Shown in pieces: positions 8,201-18,266 of a DNA stretch of 64,000 nucleotides (its first letter is position 1; each line of letters begins with the position of its first letter). Source of the DNA: Pelagibacterium sp. 26DY04 (GTDB taxonomy: Bacteria > Pseudomonadota > Alphaproteobacteria > Rhizobiales > Devosiaceae); contig NZ_CP101731.1 in the NCBI RefSeq assembly GCF_031202305.1, positions 868,001-932,000 of the forward strand. The letters are read 5' to 3'. Position numbers and translations under genes: made by a program. The notes under the pieces were generated by a model that saw only the letters and a program-made list of their open reading frames with translations, ran no database searches and was not told where the DNA came from.

Positions 8201-9736
8201 ATGGCTAAGAACACTGCGCTCATCGAACCGCGCCTGCCGCGCGGCTTCGTCGATTCCGAACCGGCCGATCTCGCCGCCATCGAGCAGATGGTCGCGAAAA
8301 TCCGGCATGTGTATGAGCGCTACGGCTTCGATCCCCTCCAGACCCCGTTTTTGGAATACACCGAAACGCTCGGAAAATTCCTGCCCGATACCGACCGTCC
8401 CAACGCCGGCGTCTTCTCGGTGCAGGACGATGACGAGCAATGGATGAGCCTGCGCTACGATCTCACCGCCCCGCTCGCCCGCTATTTCGCTCAGAACTAT
8501 CAGGACCTCCCCAAGCCGTTCCGCTCCTACCGCCAGGGCTGGGTGTTCCGCAACGAAAAGCCGGGCCCCGGCCGCTTCCGCCAGTTCATGCAGTTCGACG
8601 CCGACACTGTAGGCGCCGCCGGCCCCGAAGCCGATGCGGAAATCTGCATGATGATGGCCGATACGATGGATGCCTTGGGATTGGCGGGGAAGTACGTCGT
8701 GCGGGTCAACAACCGCAAGGTGCTCGATGGCGTGATGCAGGCCATCGGCGTCATTGACGAAGCCCAGAAGCTCACCGTCCTCCGCGCCATCGATAAGCTC
8801 GACAAATTCGGCCCCGAAGGCGTCCGCCTTCTCCTCGGTGAGGGCCGCAAGGATGAGAGCGGCGACTTCACCGAAGGCGCCAAGCTCGACGCTGATCAGT
8901 CCGAAGCCATCATCGAGATGATGAGCGCGGCACGCCTCGACGATCTCGTCGATCTCGAGGATGATGCAGGCCCCGATGGTTTCCTCGATGCCGAGTTCAG
9001 GACGCCATCGCTATCGAAATTCAAGATTACCCCGGCCTTTGCTGAAGGGTTCTCCGAACTGCAAGCCATGGCCGCGCTGTTCGCCTCTGCCGGCTACGGC
9101 CCCGACCGTATCAAGATCGACCCCTCCGTCGTCCGCGGCCTCGAATATTACACTGGCCCTGTCTTCGAAATCGAACTCACCTTCAAGGTCCAGAACGAAA
9201 AGGGCCAGGATGTCGTCTTCGGCTCGGTTGGCGGCGGTGGCCGTTACGACGGCCTCGTCTCGCGCTTCCGCAATGAGGAAACCCCGGCCACCGGCTTTTC
9301 CATCGGCGTCTCCCGTCTCGCTTCGGCGCTGAAACTCACCGGCAACCTTGAGGACCGGCCCGTAACCGGCCCCGTGGTCGTCACCGTGATGGAAAAGGAT
9401 CGCATCGCCGACTACCAGAAAATGGTCGCCGATCTCCGCAACGCCGGCATCCGCGCCGAACTGTTCCTGGGTTCCTCCAAGAACATGGGCAAGCAGATGA
9501 AATACGCCGACAAGCGCAACGCTCCGGCCGTCATCATCCAGGGCTCGGACGAGCGCGCGCAGGGCATCGTCCAGATCAAGGATTTGGCCGAAGGCGCCGA
9601 AGCCGCCGCTTCCATCATCGACAACGCCGCCTGGAAAACCGAACGCCCCGGCCAATATTCGGTCCCGCGCGCCCAGATGGTCGATTTCGTCAAACAGATC
9701 CCCGCCGTCGCCGCCTGGATGAAGGCAAACGGGTGA
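8201..9736 (+). CDS. hisS: Histidyl-tRNA synthetase, alphaproteobacterial type
   Basis: A cytoplasmic class II synthetase of 511 residues that charges tRNA-His. Visible parts are motif 2 ([18 protein letters not shown]), the histidine-binding HisA motif [12 protein letters not shown], motif 3 around [11 protein letters not shown], and the C-terminal anticodon-binding domain (VVVTVMEKD onward). It is longer than the usual 420-residue bacterial enzyme, and its motif 2 differs from the common FRHERPQKGRYRQF form. Both points fit the alpha-type enzyme that accepts tRNA-His lacking G-1, exactly the tRNA encoded at 3645. The ATG at 8201 follows CAGGGA. hisZ and hisG lie downstream, separated by a repeat array. 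Confidence 0.97.
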   Translation: MAKNTALIEPRLPRGFVDSEPADLAAIEQMVAKIRHVYERYGFDPLQTPFLEYTETLGKFLPDTDRPNAGVFSVQDDDEQWMSLRYDLTAPLARYFAQNYQDLPKPFRSYRQGWVFRNEKPGPGRFRQFMQFDADTVGAAGPEADAEICMMMADTMDALGLAGKYVVRVNNRKVLDGVMQAIGVIDEAQKLTVLRAIDKLDKFGPEGVRLLLGEGRKDESGDFTEGAKLDADQSEAIIEMMSAARLDDLVDLEDDAGPDGFLDAEFRTPSLSKFKITPAFAEGFSELQAMAALFASAGYGPDRIKIDPSVVRGLEYYTGPVFEIELTFKVQNEKGQDVVFGSVGGGGRYDGLVSRFRNEETPATGFSIGVSRLASALKLTGNLEDRPVTGPVVVTVMEKDRIADYQKMVADLRNAGIRAELFLGSSKNMGKQMKYADKRNAPAVIIQGSDERAQGIVQIKDLAEGAEAAASIIDNAAWKTERPGQYSVPRAQMVDFVKQIPAVAAWMKANG

Positions 9737-9768
9737 TGGCCGCCTCCCGCGCCTTCAAACTCACCTTG

Positions 9769-9798
9769 TCATTCCGGGACGTGTTCCCGGAATCCAGC
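9769..9798. repeat. TCATTCCGGGA-N-TTCCCGGAATCCA palindrome
   Basis: A near-perfect inverted repeat, TCATTCCGGGAC then GTGTTCCCGGAATCC. The same element occurs at about 7335-7370 and 19700-19728. It lies directly after hisS and could also act as a hairpin in the transcript. Confidence 0.7.
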
Positions 9799-9857
9799 CC
9801 AATGCCCGCCAAACGCACGGCGGTGCGATAATGATCGCCAACCTTGTTTCCCTTGGC

Positions 9858-10440
9858 CGGCCCCTCACCCCCATCCCCTCTCCCCAGCGGGGCGAGGGGA
9901 GCTCTCGCCGCAGCGCCCAGCCTTCCTTCTCCCCGCCAGGGAGAAGGTGCCCCGAAGGGGCGGATGAGGGGCCTGCAGCACTGGCCAGGAACTCTGAACT
10001 TGCGTTTGCCCCATTCCCCTTCTCCCCGCTGGGGAGAAGGTGTCCCGAAGGGGCGGATGAGGGGCCTGCAGCACCGGCCAGGAACTCTGAACTTGCGTTT
10101 GTCCCATTCCCCTTCTCCCCGTCGGAGAGAAGGTGCCCCGAAGGGGCGGATGAGGGGCCTGCAGCACCGGCCAGGAACTCTGAACTTGCGTTTGCCCCAT
10201 TCCCCTTCTCCCCGCCGGGGAGAAGGTGCCCCGAAGGGGCGGATGAGGGGCCTGCAGCACCGGCCAGGAACTCTGAACGTTCGTTTGCCCCATTCCCCTT
10301 CTCCCCGCCGGGGAGAAGGTGCCCCGAAGGGGCGGATGAGGGGCCTGCAGCGCTTGCCAAACACTCTACGATAGTTTGTGCCCCATCACCCTTCTCCCCT
10401 GGTGGGAGAAGGTGGCCGCGAAGCGGTCGGATGAGGGGGG
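9858..10440. repeat. Tandem array: five exact 93-bp units of the palindromic repeat, plus flanking copies
   Basis: Units begin at 9927, 10020, 10113, 10206 and 10299, each exactly 93 bases long, and a sixth, divergent partial unit begins at 10392. Every unit holds TTCTCCCC, a short loop, GAGAAGGTG(C/T)CCCGAAGGG, GCGGATGAGGGGCCTGCAGC and a spacer containing GGAACTCTGAAC. A related element of the type CCCTCTCCCCAGCGGGGCGAGGGG lies at 9858-9900. Because 93 is a multiple of three, all frames stay open across several units, but I see no sign of real coding. The array separates hisS from hisZ. Confidence 0.92.
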
Positions 10441-10494
10441 GCAGCCTTTCAACGCTGCGCCAGAGCTTGCGTGTATCTGTCTTGGGAAACCGCA

Positions 10495-11568
10495 ATGTCC
10501 GCTAACACCCGCCGCGCCGCCCTCCACGCCCTCATCTCCGCCCCTGGCGTCACGGTCTCCACCCCGCCCATCCTCATCCCGCCCGCTGCTTATTTCGACC
10601 TCGCCGGCGAGGAACTTGGCGCGCGCATGATCCTGACCCAGGGCCCGGACGGCTCGGAATTCTGCCTGCGCCCCGATTTCACCCTGCCCATCGCCATCGA
10701 GCACATCGCGACCGGCGCGGCCACCCCCGCCGCCTACGGTTATCTCGGGCCGGTCTTCCGCCAGCGCGCCGACGGCCCCGCCGAATTCGACCAGGGCGGC
10801 CTCGAACTCCTGGCGCTCCCCGATGCCGACGCCGCGCTCGGCCGAGTCATCGCCTTCGCCCGCGCCGTGATCGACATCTACGACGTCACCGCCCCCATCA
10901 TCCGCATGGGCGATATCGATCTCTTCGAAACCATCCTTGCCGCCTGCGACATGCCCGATGTCTGGCGCCCGCGCATCCGCGCCCGCTATGGCCACCCCGA
11001 GGCCATGACCGGCCTGCTCGATCGCCTGGCCGATCCAAAACCCCCCGCCGCCGGTCCCGCCGGCCTGCCCGAAGGCGACATCGCCGAGTGGGTGCGCGAG
11101 CTGATGCTCACCAATGGGCTCAGCCTCACCGAAAGCCGCAGCCCCGAGGAGATCGCCCAGCGCTACCTCGAAAAGCAGGCGCTCGAAGCCGCCCATGTCC
11201 CCGGCCAAACCATCGACCTCTTGCGCAATTATCTCGCCATATCCGGCCCGGCCGATAAAGCGCTCGCCGCTATCGAAAGCCTCGCCTCGGCCACCGGGAT
11301 AAATCTTGCGGCAGCCCTCGCGACCACCCGCCGCCGCTTGGCCCAGCTTCGCGATGGTCTCTCGGGCCATGTGCTGTTCGATGCCGGCTTCTCCCCGCGC
11401 CTCGATTATTACACCGGCATCACCTTCGAGGTGACCGGGGCAGGGGGGCTGGTTCTGGTCTCGGGCGGGCAATATGACCGCCTGCTGCGCCGCCTCGGCG
11501 CGCCCGAAGATATCCCCGCCGTCGGCTGCGCCGTCTGGGCCGATCGTCTCGAAGCGGAGGTGCAATGA
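10495..11568 (+). CDS. hisZ: ATP phosphoribosyltransferase regulatory subunit
   Basis: A cytoplasmic paralogue of the HisRS catalytic core (357 residues) that lacks tRNA charging and forms a complex with short HisG to make it active and histidine-sensitive. Class II landmarks are visible: LRPDFTLPIA, the motif-2 region YLGPVFRQRADGPAEFDQGG, and near the end DAGFSPRLDYYTGITFEV, which corresponds to the HisA motif. The C-terminal anticodon-binding domain of HisS is absent, as expected. The ATG at 10495 lies just past the repeat array. The stop codon overlaps the hisG start by four bases (ATGA), so the two are translationally coupled. Confidence 0.94.
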   Translation: MSANTRRAALHALISAPGVTVSTPPILIPPAAYFDLAGEELGARMILTQGPDGSEFCLRPDFTLPIAIEHIATGAATPAAYGYLGPVFRQRADGPAEFDQGGLELLALPDADAALGRVIAFARAVIDIYDVTAPIIRMGDIDLFETILAACDMPDVWRPRIRARYGHPEAMTGLLDRLADPKPPAAGPAGLPEGDIAEWVRELMLTNGLSLTESRSPEEIAQRYLEKQALEAAHVPGQTIDLLRNYLAISGPADKALAAIESLASATGINLAAALATTRRRLAQLRDGLSGHVLFDAGFSPRLDYYTGITFEVTGAGGLVLVSGGQYDRLLRRLGAPEDIPAVGCAVWADRLEAEVQ

Positions 11569-12275
11569 TGAGCACCATCATGCTCGCGCTACCCTCCAAG
11601 GGCCGCATCCAGGAAGAAGCCATCGCCGTCTTCGAAAAGGCCGGCCTTCCCATCGAACGCCCCGGCGGCGCGCGCTCCTATCTGGGCGAAATGGCCGCCA
11701 TGCCCGACGTGGTCGTCCGTTTCCTCTCGGCCTCCGAGATCGCCCGCGAACTCATTCGCGGCACCATTGATATCGGCATCACCGGCGAGGATCTGATCCA
11801 CGAATCCGCCGAGACCGGCCCGCAACAGGTGGAAATCGTCAAGCGCCTCGGCTTCGGCCGCGCCGATGCGGTGGTGGCCGTTCCCGATAGCTGGATCGAC
11901 GTCACGGCGATGGCCGACCTCTCCGACGTCGCCGCCGATTTCCGCGCCCGCCATGGCCGCTGGCTGAAGGTGGCGACCAAATTCGTCAACTTGACCCGCC
12001 GGCATTTCGCCCGCCACGGCATCGCCGAATACCGGATCGTGGAAAGCCTGGGCGCCACTGAAGCCGCCCCCGCTTCCGGCGCGGCCGATCTCATCGTCGA
12101 TATCACCACCACCGGCTCGACCCTGCGCGCCAACGGCCTGCGCGTGCTCGAGGATGGCGTGATGCTCAAAAGCGAATCCCTGCTGGTCGTCGCCCGCAAT
12201 GCCGAATGGCACGCCGGCAAGCTGGCCACCCTGAACATGCTCCTCCAACCCCTCGGCGCCGCCGCGTTCTCCTAA
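11565..12275 (+). CDS. hisG: ATP phosphoribosyltransferase catalytic subunit, short form
   Basis: Catalyses the first committed step of histidine synthesis, joining ATP and PRPP. At 236 residues it is the short form without the C-terminal regulatory domain, and so needs HisZ, encoded just upstream. Recognisable parts are LALPSKGRIQEEA at the N-terminus, GTIDIGITGEDLI, and the PRPP-binding loop region DLIVDITTTGSTLRANGL. The start can be either of two adjacent ATG codons (11565 or 11568); the first overlaps the hisZ stop. Confidence 0.96.
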   Translation: MMSTIMLALPSKGRIQEEAIAVFEKAGLPIERPGGARSYLGEMAAMPDVVVRFLSASEIARELIRGTIDIGITGEDLIHESAETGPQQVEIVKRLGFGRADAVVAVPDSWIDVTAMADLSDVAADFRARHGRWLKVATKFVNLTRRHFARHGIAEYRIVESLGATEAAPASGAADLIVDITTTGSTLRANGLRVLEDGVMLKSESLLVVARNAEWHAGKLATLNMLLQPLGAAAFS

Positions 12276-12356
12276 GGAAGGGACACCTCGGCGCGCGGCC
12301 ATTTCGAACTTCTGATGCAGCGCTTACGTTTCTGCCGAGGACCTGCCACCGGCTAC

Positions 12357-12604
12357 CCTTCTCCCCTTGAAGGAGAAGGTGGATCGCCCGCCGGGCGAGA
12401 CGGATGAGGGGTGCGCTGAGCTTCAGCAAACACCACCGTGGCGCTTGAGATGCTGAGCCCCCTCATCCCCGGCCCTTCTCCACCAGGGGAGAAGAGGGCT
12501 CTTGAGACATGCTCCTGAGAAAGCCAGCAACTCTGCGCTCGCGTTTATCCCGTTACCCTTCTCCCCTGGTGGGAGAAGGTGGCCGCGAGGCGGTCGGATG
12601 AGGG
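12357..12604. repeat. Three palindromic repeat copies in the hisG-DoxX gap
   Basis: Copies lie at about 12357-12412 (with an enlarged second stem GATCGCCCGCCGGGCGA), 12459-12497 (inverted orientation, beginning CCCCTCATCCCC) and 12556-12604. They fill most of the 410-base gap between two convergent genes. I see no other feature in the gap. Confidence 0.8.
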
Positions 12605-12686
12605 GTGCGCTGAGTCTCCGCACCCACCTCAGTTCCGGAAAGACCTTCAAGCAGGCGCTGAGCTACCAAGCACCCTGGTGCCCGTA

Positions 12687-13070
12687 TCACCCCCTGCGCT
12701 CGTCCACCGACAGCGCACCCGCGCCAAACGCGATGACGTAGAGCATGCCGCCGGTGATCGCGAGGTTCTTCATGAACGCGGTCATCTGGTTGGCATCGGC
12801 AAAGTCGGTGTGGAAGATCAGCGCCGAAAGCAGCGTGAAGGCGGCCAGCGCCGCTGCCGCCCAACGGGCCTTAAAGCCAAAGGCCAGCATCAGCCCGCCG
12901 ACGATTTCGACGATGATGGTGGGCCAGATCAGAATGCCGGGCACGCCATAGGCTTCCATATAGCCCACATTGCCCTCGATGGCGGGGATCTTGTTGAACC
13001 CGGCAAGAATGAAGATAACCGCGAGCAGAATGCGCCCGGCGGTCGGAAGATAGGTCTGAAGCGACGTCAT
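12687..13070 (-). CDS. DoxX family membrane protein
   Basis: A 127-residue inner-membrane protein with four predicted hydrophobic segments. It begins with the family's typical RILLAVIFILAGFNKIP and contains YGVPGILIWPTIIVEIVGGL, then FGFKARWAAAALAAFTLLSA and a last segment ending in VIAFGAGALSVDER. DoxX-type proteins have been connected with thiosulfate or quinone redox chemistry and oxidative stress; the exact job here is unknown. The ATG at 13070 gives the normal family start; an upstream in-frame start at 13109 would add a basic extension. It is divergent from the TSUP gene at 13315. Confidence 0.85.
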   Translation of the reverse strand: MTSLQTYLPTAGRILLAVIFILAGFNKIPAIEGNVGYMEAYGVPGILIWPTIIVEIVGGLMLAFGFKARWAAAALAAFTLLSALIFHTDFADANQMTAFMKNLAITGGMLYVIAFGAGALSVDERRG

Positions 13071-13314
13071 GATTGTCAGCGTCCGTCTTGATTTGCGATG
13101 ACGAGACACTGCCTCAAACCACTCATGTGTAAAATCCGCCCGCTCCCGACAGATTGTTCGTTATTTTCGCACCAATCGCCACCTCCGATTGAGTTGCAAA
13201 CCGTCGCGGTTCATGCCAGCAAGCGCGGCAGATAAATAAAGGTATCATCCCGGCGTTTCGCGCGAAAGGCCGGGGCGACCGGCGCGCTCGGCGCCTCGTG
13301 GAGTAAAGCTTTCC

Positions 13315-14064
13315 GTGTTCGATATCTGGGTCCTTCTCGCCCTGGGCGGCGTTGGCGTCGTCGCCGGTTTCGTCGATGCCGTGGCGGGCGGCGGGGGCAT
13401 GATCACCATTCCCGCCCTGATTTCGGCCGGCCTGCCGCCCGTCACGGCGCTGGCCACCAACAAGGCCCAGTCCATCGTCGGCACCACTATGGCCGCCTAC
13501 ACCTACTGGCGCAAAGGCTATGTCTCCCTGCTGTCGCTGGTGCCCTCCATGGCCGCCGCCTTCGCCGGCTCGTTCCTCGGGGCCATCGTTCTCAAGCAGG
13601 TCGATACCTCGGCGCTCGAAATCGCCGTTCCGGTGGCCATCATCGCCGTGGCGCTCTATTTCACCCTCTCGCCCTCGATCAAGGATATCGACGGCGCGGC
13701 GCGGCTCGATTTTTCCACCTTCGTGCCCGTCTTTGCCTTCGTGATCGGCTTTTACGATGGCATTTTCGGTCCGGGCACCGGCTCGTTCTTCATCCTGGCC
13801 TTCGTCGCCCTGTTCGGCCTCTCGGCTGCGCGCGCCTCGGCGCACACGAAGGTGCTCAACGTCACGTCCAATTTCGCGGCGCTGAGCTTTTTCGTCTTTG
13901 CGGGCGATGTCATGTGGCCGGTTGCCGCCGTCATGGCCGCCGGCCAGGTGCTGGGCGGCTATCTCGGCGCCATCACCGGCATCCGCTTCGGCGCGAAAGT
14001 CATCCGCCCACTGGTGGTCGTGGTCTCCATCGCCCTGGCCATCAAGCTCTTGTTCTTTCCCTAA
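13315..14064 (+). CDS. TSUP family (TauE/SafE, YfcA-like) membrane transporter
   Basis: An integral inner-membrane protein of 249 residues with about eight hydrophobic segments and the two-fold repeat of the family: GFVDAVAGGGGMITIPAL in the first half and GFYDGIFGPGTGSFF in the second. Such proteins are proposed to export sulfite, sulfoacetate or related organic anions. The start is a GTG at 13315 with GGAG eleven bases upstream. It converges on a second TSUP gene, and the two stop codons overlap in the four bases CTAA. Confidence 0.9.
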   Translation: MFDIWVLLALGGVGVVAGFVDAVAGGGGMITIPALISAGLPPVTALATNKAQSIVGTTMAAYTYWRKGYVSLLSLVPSMAAAFAGSFLGAIVLKQVDTSALEIAVPVAIIAVALYFTLSPSIKDIDGAARLDFSTFVPVFAFVIGFYDGIFGPGTGSFFILAFVALFGLSAARASAHTKVLNVTSNFAALSFFVFAGDVMWPVAAVMAAGQVLGGYLGAITGIRFGAKVIRPLVVVVSIALAIKLLFFP

Positions 14065-14840
14065 CCGGCCAGCATCTCCCAGGTCTGATATCCGGCGAGA
14101 CAGATCACCAATATGCCCACCGCATACATCAGCCCGCGCGTGGGCACGCGCTTGACCACCAGCCCGGCCAGCGGCGCGGCCATCAGCCCGCCCACGACGA
14201 GCCCTGCCACCGACCATGCATGATCGACGAGTTCGCCCGCTTCCTCCCAGTGGCCCGAAAGCAGCGCGAACAGAAACGCCGCCGAAATGGACGAGGCCAG
14301 CAGGAACTCGGCGGCGTTGACAGTCCCGATCACATAGCGCGGCTTGCCGCCCGAGCCCACCAAGGTGGAGGTCACCACCGGTCCCCATCCGCCTCCGCCC
14401 GCCGCGTCGGCAAATCCGCCGACAACGCCCAGCGGCGCAACGAAATGGGTCTTGGGGTCGAGCCCTGGCGATACGCCTCGGAACGCGCGATAGAGGATGA
14501 AGCACCCCATGATGGTCAGATAGGCGGTAACGAACGGCCGCGCCACGCTGCCATCGACGCTGGTCAACAGATACGCCCCCAGCACGCCGCCCAAAACACC
14601 AGCCGGTGCCAGGCGCCAGAACAATCTCCAGTCGATATTGCGATGCGCCACATGGCTGGTGGCCGAAGCCGCCGTGGTAAACACCTCTGCCGCATGCGCC
14701 GTCGCCGAGGCATAGGCGGGCGACACGCCGAGACTCAGCAGCACCGTCGAACTGATCACCCCATAGGCCATCCCCAGCGCCCCATCGATGAGCTGGGCCA
14801 GAAAGCCGACCACCGCGAACAGTATGAAATCCCCACTCAT
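14061..14840 (-). CDS. TSUP family (TauE/SafE) membrane transporter, second paralogue
   Basis: A 259-residue inner-membrane protein, distinct in sequence from its convergent neighbour but of the same family. Repeat halves show GFLAQLIDGALGMAYGVISS and GVVGGFADAAGGGGWGPVV, with SLGVSPAYASATAHAAEVFT after the first. The ATG at 14840 is preceded by AGGAGGAC, one of the strongest ribosome sites in the window; a TTG one codon earlier is not needed. Substrate unknown, probably a sulfur-containing anion. Confidence 0.9.
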   Translation of the reverse strand: MSGDFILFAVVGFLAQLIDGALGMAYGVISSTVLLSLGVSPAYASATAHAAEVFTTAASATSHVAHRNIDWRLFWRLAPAGVLGGVLGAYLLTSVDGSVARPFVTAYLTIMGCFILYRAFRGVSPGLDPKTHFVAPLGVVGGFADAAGGGGWGPVVTSTLVGSGGKPRYVIGTVNAAEFLLASSISAAFLFALLSGHWEEAGELVDHAWSVAGLVVGGLMAAPLAGLVVKRVPTRGLMYAVGILVICLAGYQTWEMLAG

Positions 14841-15351
14841 CAATGTCCTCCTCCGGTGTGTGGAGAAATGCTATCGAATAGTCGACCAAACAAGTAGTGT
14901 AATAACGAGAAAAATGTCACCGCCGAGCCCGAGCAACATAGAATGGATTTGCGCGCTCACGGTTCAAAGTTGGCATGGCGATGCAACCTGCGGTCGACAG
15001 CACGCTTACGGGAGAGCTGCCGCCGAGCCGGCCGTCCAGCTGAAAAGGGGCAGGTAAGGCACAGCACCTGGCCCGCCCCTCTCGTCGTCTTCATCCCGCA
15101 GCTTGACCCGGAGACCCGCATGGTTTCCGCGTCGCTCGGCAGGAGTGTTGTCCAACTCCTCCGGCACTACAGGCAGCACTCGCCAAGTTCACGTTCATAT
15201 TGATCTGCCCCTCCAAACCGTGGCGCCTCTCCTGCCGACAGCCGGCTGTCTCCGCCAGCGAAAAATCCCGCGCGGATGTCGGCTCGGCGCCCCATTGTGC
15301 GTCTTTACTCTGCACTCCCGCACACGTCGCGGGCAGCAGAGGAGATTGATC
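14841..15351. other. Gene-free region with one palindromic repeat
   Basis: I see no supported gene in this 510-base gap between divergent genes. Bases 15078-15135 carry the element CTCGTCGTCTTC...GCTTGACCCGGAGACCCGCA, which recurs at 28208-28255 and, inverted, at 50773-50836. A short hairpin with CCCG/CGGG ends near 15335, just before the ribosome site of the next gene. Confidence 0.6.
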
Positions 15352-15699
15352 ATGCCCTATATCGAAGGATTTGTTGCCGCAGTTCCCACGGCAAATAAGG
15401 ACGTCTATCTCAAGCACTCAAGGGAAGCCGCCGAGTACTTTAAAAAGCTCGGCGCTACCCGGCACGTCGAATGCTGGGGAGACGATGTCCCCAAAGGCGA
15501 GGTCACCGATTTCTTTGGCGCCGTGAAGGCCAGGGATGACGAGACAGTCGTGTTCAGTTGGGTCGAATATCCCGACAAGGCCACCCGGGATGCCGCCAAC
15601 CAGAAGATGTCGGAAGATCCCAACATGACCGGCACGGACATGCCGTTCGATGGCAAACGCATGATCTGGGGCGGGTTCACCGTCCTCATGGACGAGTAG
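15352..15699 (+). CDS. DUF1428 family protein
   Basis: A small cytoplasmic protein of 115 residues with a dimeric alpha/beta barrel-like sequence: YIEGFVAAVPTANKDVYLKH near the start, then HVECWGDDVPKGEVTDFF and the terminal PFDGKRMIWGGFTVLMDE. This matches the DUF1428 (YbaA-like) family in length and order of motifs. The function of the family is not established. The ATG at 15352 follows GAGGAG; a much longer open frame upstream overlaps repeat DNA and is rejected. It is followed by hairpins that seem to serve the convergent groESL operon. Confidence 0.88.
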   Translation: MPYIEGFVAAVPTANKDVYLKHSREAAEYFKKLGATRHVECWGDDVPKGEVTDFFGAVKARDDETVVFSWVEYPDKATRDAANQKMSEDPNMTGTDMPFDGKRMIWGGFTVLMDE

Positions 15700-15706
15700 C
15701 GAGCCT

Positions 15707-15855
15707 GCAAACGAAAAGGGCAGCGCCGAAACGCTGCCCTTCCCGCGCACAGCGTGCAAGCCAGCCTTGGCTGGCGCCGTCAAAGCTGTGCCACCAAGGA
15801 TGCGAACGGGAAGCTGGCAAACGAAAAGGGCAGCGCCGAAACGCTGCCCTTCCCG
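15707..15855 (-). terminator. Duplicated 39-bp terminator hairpin downstream of groESL
   Basis: Two identical 39-base copies (15707-15745 and 15817-15855) hold AGGGCAGCG/CGCTGCCCT with the loop CCGAAA. Read on the minus strand the stem is followed by CTTTTCGTTTGC, so they fit as terminators for groES-groEL. Another hairpin, GCCAGCC/GGCTGGC, lies between them. Confidence 0.65.
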
Positions 15856-16006
15856 TTCGAGACCCGGAGAGGTCCCAATCCCGTATTCTTAAGGCGCGAA
15901 GAGCGCCCGGCCGTCGTCGGCCGCGCCCGCGCAGGGCCAGCGTTCGGCCCAGCGCGGATTTAGCGCGTCGGGCCGAACGCGGTACGGCCCGTGAGCGAAA
16001 TAGACT

Positions 16007-17671
<1,665 letters not shown>

Positions 17672-17715
17672 TTACTCCGAATGAAATAAGAAAAAGACGT
17701 GAGAAACGCTGAAAA

Positions 17716-18006
17716 TCAGGCTTCGATCACGCCCATGATGTCGGACTCTTTCATGATCAGCAGGTCTTCGCCGCCGATCTTGACTTCGGTGCCGCTCCAC
17801 TTGCCGAACAGCACGCGGTCGCCGGCCTTCACGTCAAGCGGGGTCACCTTGCCGCTTTCGTCGCGGGCGCCCGGGCCAACCGAAACGATCACGCCCTCTG
17901 AGGGCTTTTCCTTTGCGGTGTCGGGGATGATGATGCCGCCAGCGGTCTTTTCCTCGCTGTCGACGCGCCGGACCACAACGCGGTCATGCAGGGGACGGAA
18001 GCTCAT
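17716..18006 (-). CDS. groS: 10-kDa co-chaperonin GroES
   Basis: The lid of the GroEL chamber; 96 residues. [11 protein letters not shown], the mobile loop region [20 protein letters not shown], and [20 protein letters not shown] are all standard. The ATG at 18006 is preceded by AAGGAG. An in-frame start further upstream would place the CIRCE element inside the gene, so the shorter form is chosen. First gene of the groES-groEL operon. Confidence 0.99.
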   Translation of the reverse strand: MSFRPLHDRVVVRRVDSEEKTAGGIIIPDTAKEKPSEGVIVSVGPGARDESGKVTPLDVKAGDRVLFGKWSGTEVKIGGEDLLIMKESDIMGVIEA

Positions 18007-18050
18007 GGTCGCTCCTTGGAACGTAGTGTTGAGATCGATTTCCTCCGCTG

Positions 18051-18077
18051 TTAGCACTCTTTGGAAGAGAGTGCCAA
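18051..18077 (-). promoter_or_regulatory. CIRCE operator (HrcA binding site)
   Basis: TTAGCACTC, nine bases, then GAGTGCCAA: the CIRCE inverted repeat with a single change from the consensus. It lies 44 bases ahead of groES, so the operon is expected to be repressed by HrcA and released on heat shock. Confidence 0.95.
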
Positions 18078-18090
18078 CAGCATGGCCGAC

Positions 18091-18119
18091 GAGATAGGGA
18101 GACGCTGAAGGGGAGTCAA
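18091..18119 (-). promoter_or_regulatory. Sigma-70-type promoter of groES-groEL
   Basis: Read on the minus strand: TTGACT (18119-18114), 17 bases, then TATCTC (18096-18091), directly ahead of the CIRCE element. The layout (promoter, operator, groES) is the usual one. Confidence 0.65.
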
Positions 18120-18266
18120 GCGCGCCGAGGGCAAAAAATTTTGCATCGCCCTGCCGGGCTTGCTATGCGAGGTGCACCGCGACGGCGCGAGATCGAAACC
18201 CGCATCCAGGCGGCGCCCCTGCATTTGCACATCCCGGCTATCCTGGGGACAAAAGAAGACGATACA

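Noticed and set aside
9927..10391. CRISPR array
   Set aside because: Units are directly adjacent, 93 bases long and almost identical throughout; there are no unique spacers and no cas genes.
9690..10505. Several long frames on both strands with repeated PFSPPGRRCPEGADEG-like peptides
   Set aside because: They are open only because the 93-base unit is a multiple of three; there is no start or ribosome site pattern and the same DNA occurs in non-coding gaps.
13123..14889. A 588-codon minus-strand frame over both TSUP genes
   Set aside because: Frame shadow of the two supported transporters; composition is not protein-like.
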